Assembly (NCBI GenBank): GCA_002307145.1
Contig: DBTR01000095.1
Span: 7,621-18,682 of the forward strand
DNA from: Rhodospirillum sp. UBA1311
GTDB lineage: Bacteria; Pseudomonadota; Alphaproteobacteria; Rhodospirillales; Rhodospirillaceae
DNA length: 11,062 nucleotides
Direction: 5' to 3'
Made by a program: the position numbers and the translations under genes. The number at the start of each line of letters is the position of its first letter. Positions within the stretch are counted from its first letter, which is position 1. Below the pieces are notes generated by a model. That model searched no databases and was not told the origin of the DNA. It saw only the letters and a program-made list of their open reading frames with translations. Positions 6,762 to 11,062 of the stretch are shown here, piece by piece.

Positions 6762-8393
6762 TCAGGCGCCGAGGGCCTGGATGGTGCGCAAATCCTCGTC
6801 CGCCGAGGCGCCGATCGGCTTGATGTCGAAACGGTCGACGAGAACCTTGAGCATCGCCGGGGTGATGAACGCGGGCAGGCGCGGCCCGAGGCGGATGCCT
6901 TTGACGCCCAGGAACAGCAACGCCAGCAGCACGCACACCGCCTTCTGCTCGTACCACGAGATCACCAGCGACAGCGGCAGGCCGTTGACGTCGGTGCCGA
7001 AGGCGTCGGCCAGCGCGAGGGCGACCCGCACCGCCGAATAGCTGTCGTTGCACTGCCCCATGTCGAGCAGGCGCGGCAGGCCCGCGACCTCGCCGAGGTC
7101 GAGATCGGTGAGGCGGAACTTGCCGCAGCCCAGCGTCAGGATCATCCAGTCCTTCGGCGCTTTCGCCGCCATTTCGGTGAAGTAGTTGCGGCCGCCGATC
7201 GCGCCGTCGCAGCCGCCGATCAGCATGAAGCGCTTGATCTCGCCTTTGGTCACCGCCGCGATCACGCTGTCGGCGATGCCGAGCACCGCGCCGTGGCCGA
7301 AGCCGACGAGATGGGTGCGCGGGTTGGGGGTGTCCTCGGCGAAGCCCTCCGCGGCGAGCGCGGCGGCGATGGCGGGGCCGAAGTCGCCGTCGGCGAGGTG
7401 GGGAATGCCGGGGAAGGAGACCAGGCCGCGGGTGAACAGCCGGTCGCGATAGGCGGGCTGCGGCTCCATCAGGCAGTTGGTGGTCATCACGATCGCGCCG
7501 GGGAAGGCGGCGAACTCTTCGCGCTGCAGCATCCATGCGCCGCCGAAATGGCCGGCGAGGTGGGCGTGCTTCTTGAGTTCCGGATAGCCGTGTGCCGGAA
7601 GCATTTCGCCGTGGGTGTAGACGTTGATGCCGGTGCCCTCGGTCTGCTCCAGCAGCGCCATCAAGTCGGCGAGGTCGTGGCCCGAGACCAGGATCGCCTT
7701 GCCCTTGATCGCGCCCATCCGCACCGGCGTCGGCGCCGGCGTGCCGAAGCGGCCGGTGTTCGCGCCATCGAGCAGCGCCAGCACCTTGACCGAGATTTCG
7801 CCGCAGCGCATCGCGTGGCCGAACAGGGTGTCGACGGCGGGGGCGGGGTCGTTGAGGATGTCGAGACCTTCGATCAGGAACGCGTCGACGTCGGCGTCGG
7901 TCTGGCCGAGGATGCGGGCGTGGTGGGCGTAGGCCGCGACGCCCTTAAGACCGTAGGTGAGGAGTTCCTGCATCCCTGTGCGGTCGCTGCCGAAGCGGGT
8001 CTGGCGCATCGCGATGCCGAGGGAATCGCCCTGTACCACCATGTCTCCGATGCTTTCCGCCGGAACGAACGCGGCGGAACACGGCAGCACGTCGCTGCCC
8101 GCCTTGGCGCGTAGCGCGTCGCGCCGCGCGGCGATCGCGTGGATGCGGGCCTTCAGGGTTTCGGTGTCGAAATTGACGTTGGTGACGGTGGTGAACAGCG
8201 CCTCGCCGAGGATCGGCGCGACGTCGGAAATTTCCGCACCGGCGGCCCCAGCGCGGCGCGCGACGTGGGCGAGGCCGCGCGCGGTGTAGAGCAGCAGGTC
8301 TTGCAGCGCCGCCACTTCGGGGGTCTTGGCACAGACCCCCTTCTCGGTGCAGGCGGTGGTCTTGCGGGTCTGTTCGCACTGGTAGCAGAACAT
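6762..8393 (-). CDS. hcp: Hybrid-cluster protein (Hcp), NO reductase / S-nitrosylase family, [4Fe-4S] class
   Basis: A 543-residue Hcp (older name hydroxylamine reductase). Family members reduce NO to N2O and, in E. coli, start protein S-nitrosylation under anoxia; cytoplasmic. The N-terminal cysteines C3, C6, C15 and C21 (C-x2-C-x8-C-x5-C) match the class I spacing of Desulfovibrio Hcp, which binds a [4Fe-4S] cluster, not the wider spacing of the enterobacterial [2Fe-2S] class. Ligands of the hybrid Fe-S-O cluster are all present: H239 (SGHDL), E263 (THGEML), C307 (TTNC), C395 (GGCDG, the persulfide cysteine), C423 (LGCGK), C448 (GQCND), E482 (YEQKA). The ATG has AGGAG seven bases upstream (complement of 8401-8405). 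It lies 103 bases after the Rrf2 regulator gene, same strand. No Hcr reductase gene is adjacent. Confidence 0.97.
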   Translation of the reverse strand: MFCYQCEQTRKTTACTEKGVCAKTPEVAALQDLLLYTARGLAHVARRAGAAGAEISDVAPILGEALFTTVTNVNFDTETLKARIHAIAARRDALRAKAGSDVLPCSAAFVPAESIGDMVVQGDSLGIAMRQTRFGSDRTGMQELLTYGLKGVAAYAHHARILGQTDADVDAFLIEGLDILNDPAPAVDTLFGHAMRCGEISVKVLALLDGANTGRFGTPAPTPVRMGAIKGKAILVSGHDLADLMALLEQTEGTGINVYTHGEMLPAHGYPELKKHAHLAGHFGGAWMLQREEFAAFPGAIVMTTNCLMEPQPAYRDRLFTRGLVSFPGIPHLADGDFGPAIAAALAAEGFAEDTPNPRTHLVGFGHGAVLGIADSVIAAVTKGEIKRFMLIGGCDGAIGGRNYFTEMAAKAPKDWMILTLGCGKFRLTDLDLGEVAGLPRLLDMGQCNDSYSAVRVALALADAFGTDVNGLPLSLVISWYEQKAVCVLLALLFLGVKGIRLGPRLPAFITPAMLKVLVDRFDIKPIGASADEDLRTIQALGA

Positions 8394-8441
8394 CGAAAGT
8401 CTCCTGGTTTACGGCTGGAGTACGGGCAAGCCGGGGGCGTT

Positions 8442-8459
8442 CGCGCCAAATTCGGCGCG
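8442..8459 (-). repeat. Hairpin between the Rrf2 gene and hcp
   Basis: CGCGCC (8442-8447) and GGCGCG (8454-8459) form a perfect six-base stem with loop AAATTC, in the 103-base gap before hcp. No T tract follows on the minus strand, so it is unlikely to be a full terminator. It could be an attenuating structure or a processing site. I see no convincing hcp promoter or ACCT-N2-AGGT site in this gap, so hcp may be read through from the regulator gene. Confidence 0.4.
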
Positions 8460-8496
8460 GCGGATCCTCCGGATTTTGCGGGTCGAGCGGTTGGGG

Positions 8497-8931
8497 CTAG
8501 GAGAGGATGGGCATTTTCCACCCCGCCTCGGTGAATTCGCGGACCCGGTCGAGGGTCATCGCGCGAAGGGTTTCGACGATTTCGGCGCGCGCCTTGCCCC
8601 AGTATTCATGGGCCGGGCAGGGCTTGCCCTCGGAGCAGCCGGGGATGCCGAGGAGGCAGCTACAGCGCCACTCCGGTCCCTCGATCGCGTCGGCGACCTC
8701 GTAGACGGTGATTTCGGCGGCGGTGCGGGTGAGGCGCAGGCCGCCGCCCTGGCCGCGCTTGCCCTCGACGATGCCCGCCGCCTGGAGGCGCGCGAGAATC
8801 TTCGAGAGATACGGCTTCGGAATGTTGGCGGCCTCGGCGATGTCGGAGGCGAGCACGAGGGTTTTCCCTTCCGGGTCCATCTGCGCCAGCGCCAGCACCG
8901 CGTAGCCCACCGATTGCGACAGCGAAATCAT
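8497..8931 (-). CDS. Rrf2-family Fe-S transcriptional regulator (NsrR/IscR-like)
   Basis: A 144-residue Rrf2-family repressor. The N-terminal winged helix covers about residues 1-80, with SVGYAVLALAQM, the recognition-helix stretch IPKPYLSKILARLQAAGIV (37-55) and the wing GKRGQGGGLRLTR (57-69), followed by the dimerisation helix. The cluster loop has C90, C92, C99, C105 and H108. C99-x5-C105-x2-H108 matches the IscR layout C98-x5-C104-x2-H107, while the first spacing is C92-x6-C99, one residue longer. A [2Fe-2S] or [4Fe-4S] sensor cluster is therefore likely. Position directly before hcp suggests an NO-sensing, NsrR-type role, since NsrR controls hcp in enterobacteria; this is inference. The ATG has AGGGG about nine bases upstream. 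Two putative operators lie at 8980-9014. Confidence 0.88.
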   Translation of the reverse strand: MISLSQSVGYAVLALAQMDPEGKTLVLASDIAEAANIPKPYLSKILARLQAAGIVEGKRGQGGGLRLTRTAAEITVYEVADAIEGPEWRCSCLLGIPGCSEGKPCPAHEYWGKARAEIVETLRAMTLDRVREFTEAGWKMPILS

Positions 8932-8979
8932 CTCCGAATGCCCCTAGTTCCGGTATGGACATCACGATCTCAAAAAATC

Positions 8980-8989
8980 ACCTGAAGGT
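8980..8989. promoter_or_regulatory. Putative Rrf2 operator, proximal site (ACCT-GA-AGGT)
   Basis: Perfect inverted repeat ACCT-N2-AGGT, overlapping the proposed -35 element. It shares its eight fixed bases and two-base centre with the distal site 24 bp away (centre to centre). Assigned to the adjacent Rrf2 protein by position. Confidence 0.55.
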
Positions 8990-9002
8990 CAACTTTAAAT
9001 AA

Positions 9003-9014
9003 TACCTTGAGGTA
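9003..9014. promoter_or_regulatory. Putative Rrf2 operator, distal site (TACCT-TG-AGGTA)
   Basis: Perfect 12-bp inverted repeat TACCT-N2-AGGTA, two bases past the stop codon of the NicO-like gene and upstream of the Rrf2 gene. It is the second copy of the ACCT-N2-AGGT core. Two copies in a short non-coding gap make chance less likely. Confidence 0.55.
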
Positions 9015-9016
9015 AT

Positions 9017-9871
9017 CTATTGCGTGATGAGCGCGGTGGTGCGTCCGGTGAGCTCGGAATCGAGGAGAATCAGGCCGATGAAGACGATGCCGAAGGCTCC
9101 GGCGACGCTCACTCCGGCGCCGCCGATGCGCGCCCAGCGCCCGGCTATGCGGCTGATCCAGGCGAGCGCCGAACGCGTCGCGGCGAGCGTGCCGCAGAGC
9201 AGGGCGACGCCGCAGGCGGTGCCCGCCGCCATCGCCGCGACACCGACGAGGCCGATCCAGGTGACGCCGAGGCCGTGGGTGGAGAGCAGCACCACGACGC
9301 CGACGAGATCGGGGCGGAGGCCGATGGCGGCGGCGAACCAGAGCAGGTTGATCGGCTTCGGCGGCGGCGTCTCGGGCGCGAAGAGCACGTGATGGAGCCG
9401 TCGCGCCGCCTTCGCCAGAAGCACCGCGCCGACCAGCGCGACCGCGACCGCGCTCGCATCCTCGGCAAGGGTGACGGCGTGGCCGATGCGCGAATCGAAC
9501 CATGGCGCGATTGCGCTGCGGCCGAGAATCAGGAGCGTGGTGAACAGCCCTTGCGCCAGCGCGGCGGCGAGGCCGAGGAAAATCGCACGGCGCGGCGTCG
9601 CCGGATGGCTGACGAGGTAGGCGGCGAGCACCGCCTTGCCTGGGCCCGGGCCGATGGCGTGGAAGATGCCGTAGATCAACCCCGCCACGACGAGGTCGAG
9701 GGTGCCCGCGAGGTTGGCGGAGAACGCGGCGATGCCGATCGCGTCGACGAATGCGCGGAAGAGTTCGGCCTGCTGGGTTTCGACCCATGCGATGAGGGCG
9801 TCCATGGCGGAAACCATGGACGCCCACGGGTCGGGATATGCGGCGCTCGCAAGGTGCTCGGTCATCTCCAT
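9017..9871 (-). CDS. NicO-family (nickel/cobalt transporter-like) inner-membrane protein with altered metal motifs
   Basis: A 284-residue polytopic membrane protein with about six hydrophobic segments (roughly 55-72, 94-117, 137-155, 173-196, 203-229, 247-270). LIYGIFHAIGPGPGKAVLAAYL (65-86) is the NicO/RcnA signature region, normally read as FHxxGPGHGKA, but the second His is Pro (P77). The second signature, usually GLRPC or GLIPC in the fifth segment region, reads GLRPD (184-188), so the Cys is Asp. No His-rich cytoplasmic loop like that of RcnA is present. Fold membership is clear; nickel or cobalt transport is therefore doubtful. The ATG at 9869-9871 lacks a clear Shine-Dalgarno; a second ATG two codons later is equally possible. 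It lies 31 bases after the PPOX gene and may be co-transcribed with it. Confidence 0.75.
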   Translation of the reverse strand: MEMTEHLASAAYPDPWASMVSAMDALIAWVETQQAELFRAFVDAIGIAAFSANLAGTLDLVVAGLIYGIFHAIGPGPGKAVLAAYLVSHPATPRRAIFLGLAAALAQGLFTTLLILGRSAIAPWFDSRIGHAVTLAEDASAVAVALVGAVLLAKAARRLHHVLFAPETPPPKPINLLWFAAAIGLRPDLVGVVVLLSTHGLGVTWIGLVGVAAMAAGTACGVALLCGTLAATRSALAWISRIAGRWARIGGAGVSVAGAFGIVFIGLILLDSELTGRTTALITQ

Positions 9872-9902
9872 CGAGATGGTAACGCGCGAGACCCCTTGCG
9901 AG

Positions 9903-10544
9903 TTACATCGGCGGTTGCAGGTTGGTGTCCTCGATCTCCTCGCCGAAGGTGACGGCGCAGGGGATCACACCGGCCCACACCGGCATGCCGTAGTCGTCGG
10001 GATCGTCCACCGGTCCGCCCGCGCGCGCCTTGGCCGAGGCCTCGCTGATCGGGAAGCCGAGGACCATGGTGCCCCGCAGCTCCGCTTCGTTGGGCTTGCG
10101 GATCTGCTCCCAGCGGCCTTTCGCCAGGCGTTCCACAGATGCCTTCAGCACCGCATTGCGCTCGGCGGGGTCGGTGACCTCGCGTGCCATGCCGTAGATC
10201 ACCACCGAGCGATAGTTCATCGAGTGGTGGAAGGCCGAGCGCGCCAGCACCAGTCCGTCGAGCAGGGCGACGGTGATGCAGACCTCCCGGCCTTCGAGCA
10301 GCGACTTGAACAGGGCGTTGTGGCGCGAGCCGTGGACGAAGAGTTCGTCGCCCATCCGCCAGTAGTAGATCGGCTGGGCGCGCACCGCGCCATCGACCAG
10401 GGCGGAGACCGTGGCGACGTAGCCGTCGTCGAGAATCGCGTTGATGACGTCGCGATTGTAGGAGGCGCGGCGGCTCAGGCGCTGCAAGGTATTGCGCGGC
10501 GTCTGCAGGATCGGCGGAGTCTTCGGCGGTGCGTCGTCGGTCAT
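9903..10544 (-). CDS. FMN-binding pyridoxamine 5'-phosphate oxidase-like (PPOX/NimA-type) protein
   Basis: A 213-residue split beta-barrel flavoprotein-like sequence. The core runs from DDGYVATVSALVDGAVRAQP (39-58) through YYWRMGDELFVHGSRHNALFKSL, which resembles the FMN-phosphate-binding strand and loop of PPOX/Nim proteins, to VCITVALLDGLVLARSAFHHSMNYRSVVIYGMAREV (88-123). This matches the Pyridox_ox_2 group, whose members include nitroimidazole-resistance NimA proteins. The substrate is unknown; F420 or heme use cannot be excluded. The ATG has GAGAGG five bases upstream. The gene begins 17 bases after trpB, so the two are likely co-transcribed. Whether the proximity to PLP-dependent TrpB has meaning is unclear. 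Confidence 0.8.
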   Translation of the reverse strand: MTDDAPPKTPPILQTPRNTLQRLSRRASYNRDVINAILDDGYVATVSALVDGAVRAQPIYYWRMGDELFVHGSRHNALFKSLLEGREVCITVALLDGLVLARSAFHHSMNYRSVVIYGMAREVTDPAERNAVLKASVERLAKGRWEQIRKPNEAELRGTMVLGFPISEASAKARAGGPVDDPDDYGMPVWAGVIPCAVTFGEEIEDTNLQPPM

Positions 10545-10561
10545 GGAGGCCTCTCTCGTCG

Positions 10562-11062
10562 TCAGGGAGCTTCGCCGAACCCGAAGGTCTCGGTCACGTA
10601 GTCGATGTCCTTGTCGCCGCGCCCCGAGAGGTTGACGAGGATGGTCTTGCCCGGGAGGCTGGGAGCGATCTTCATGGCATAGGCCACCGCGTGGGCGCTT
10701 TCAAGCGCGGGGATGATCCCTTCCATCCGCGACAGGGCGAAGAACGCGGCGAGGGCTTCCTTGTCGTCGGCGGAGGCGTAGATGGCGCGGCCGGTTTCCT
10801 TGAGGTTGCAGTGCTCGGGGCCGACGCCAGGATAGTCGAGACCGCTCGCCACCGAATGCACCGCCGCAGGCTCGCCCTTTTCGTCCTGGAGCAGCAGGCA
10901 CTTGAAGCCGTGGATCATCCCGTCGACGCCGTAGCTCATCGTCGCGGCATGCTTGCCCGGCTCGGGGCCCTGGCCCATCGGCTCGACGCCGTGCAACTTC
11001 ACGCCCTCGTCGTCGATGAAGCCCATGAAGATGCCCATCGCGTTGGAGCCGCCGCCGACGCA
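10562..11062 (-). CDS. trpB: Tryptophan synthase beta chain, C-terminal part (5' end outside window)
   Basis: The last 166 codons of a TrpB-type PLP enzyme, which joins indole and serine to tryptophan. The frame enters the window at CVGGGSNAMGIF, the PLP-phosphate-binding glycine loop, and continues with GVEPMG (the Glu that faces the PLP ring), SGLDYPGVGPEH, MEGIIPALESAHA and LVNLSGRGDKDI, whose first Ser contacts the PLP pyridine nitrogen. These are standard TrpB1 motifs. The segment TMSYGVDGMIHGFKCLLLQD and the reading VHSVASGLDYPG, rather than the common SISAGLDYPG, mark a less usual branch. No trpA follows; the next gene is a PPOX-family protein after 17 bases. Confidence 0.95.
   Translation of the reverse strand, partial: CVGGGSNAMGIFMGFIDDEGVKLHGVEPMGQGPEPGKHAATMSYGVDGMIHGFKCLLLQDEKGEPAAVHSVASGLDYPGVGPEHCNLKETGRAIYASADDKEALAAFFALSRMEGIIPALESAHAVAYAMKIAPSLPGKTILVNLSGRGDKDIDYVTETFGFGEAP

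Larger units (their letters stand above)
8932..9016 (-). promoter_or_regulatory. Promoter region of the Rrf2 regulator gene (and probably hcp)
   Basis: An 85-base AT-rich gap. On the minus strand TTGACC (complement of 8987-8992) resembles a -35 element and overlaps the proximal operator; 17 bases further is GATCGT, a poor -10. The likely transcription start therefore lies near 8955-8965, shortly before the AGGGG ribosome site. The overlap of -35 and operator fits autorepression by the Rrf2 protein. Confidence 0.5.

Noticed and set aside
8394..8496. Sigma-54 or FNR-type promoter for hcp
   Set aside because: TGGCGCG and TTGC are present but 12 bases apart instead of 4, and no TTGAT-N4-ATCAA is seen.
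1..11062. CRISPR array, tRNA, insertion sequence, prophage or defence genes
   Set aside because: No regular repeats, no cloverleaf-like sequence, no transposase or integrase motif; base composition and codon use are even across the window.

Overview
The window is a GC-rich, densely packed stretch in which every supported gene is on the minus strand. In transcription order (right to left) these are trpB (5'-truncated by the window edge), an FMN-binding PPOX-family gene, a NicO-like membrane protein, an Rrf2-family regulator, hcp, amylosucrase, sucrose-phosphate synthase, sucrose-6-phosphate phosphatase, a PfkB-family fructokinase, cydP, and cydA (3'-truncated by the window edge). High GC, GC-rich third positions, the Rrf2/hcp pairing and the cydP-cydA start suggest a facultative or microaerophilic proteobacterium. 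An alphaproteobacterium of the Rhodospirillales type is my best guess, but no rRNA or other phylogenetic marker is present to prove it.

Right part (8497-11062): the end of trpB is followed after 17 bases by an FMN-binding oxidoreductase-like gene, then 31 bases later by a NicO-family membrane protein. No trpA follows trpB. After the NicO-like gene comes an AT-rich gap with two inverted repeats of the form ACCT-N2-AGGT, which look like operators, in front of an Rrf2 regulator with an IscR/NsrR-like cysteine cluster. The regulator is followed by hcp, a hybrid-cluster protein with the N-terminal cysteine spacing of the [4Fe-4S] (anaerobe-type) class. This part reads as a sensor and effector for nitric oxide or nitrosative stress.

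Middle (640-6626): a strong stem-loop separates hcp from a four-gene sucrose cluster, ams-sps-spp-frk. Sps makes sucrose-6-phosphate from UDP-glucose and fructose-6-phosphate, Spp dephosphorylates it, amylosucrase transfers the glucosyl part of sucrose to an alpha-glucan and frees fructose, and fructokinase returns fructose to fructose-6-phosphate. Together they form a closed loop linking sucrose (compatible solute or store) to glycogen-like glucan. sps and spp share an ATGA stop/start overlap. The enzyme set matches the sucrose cluster known from methanotrophs, but the order differs.

Left part (1-639): a non-coding gap of about 218 bases with several hairpins and one 20-bp inverted repeat leads into cydP and cydA, which share an ATGA overlap and begin a cytochrome bd oxidase operon. 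I found no wholly new system. The points most worth a second look are the putative Rrf2 operators, the NicO-like protein that has lost the family's metal-motif residues, the apparently dead phosphatase domain of Sps, and the start of amylosucrase.
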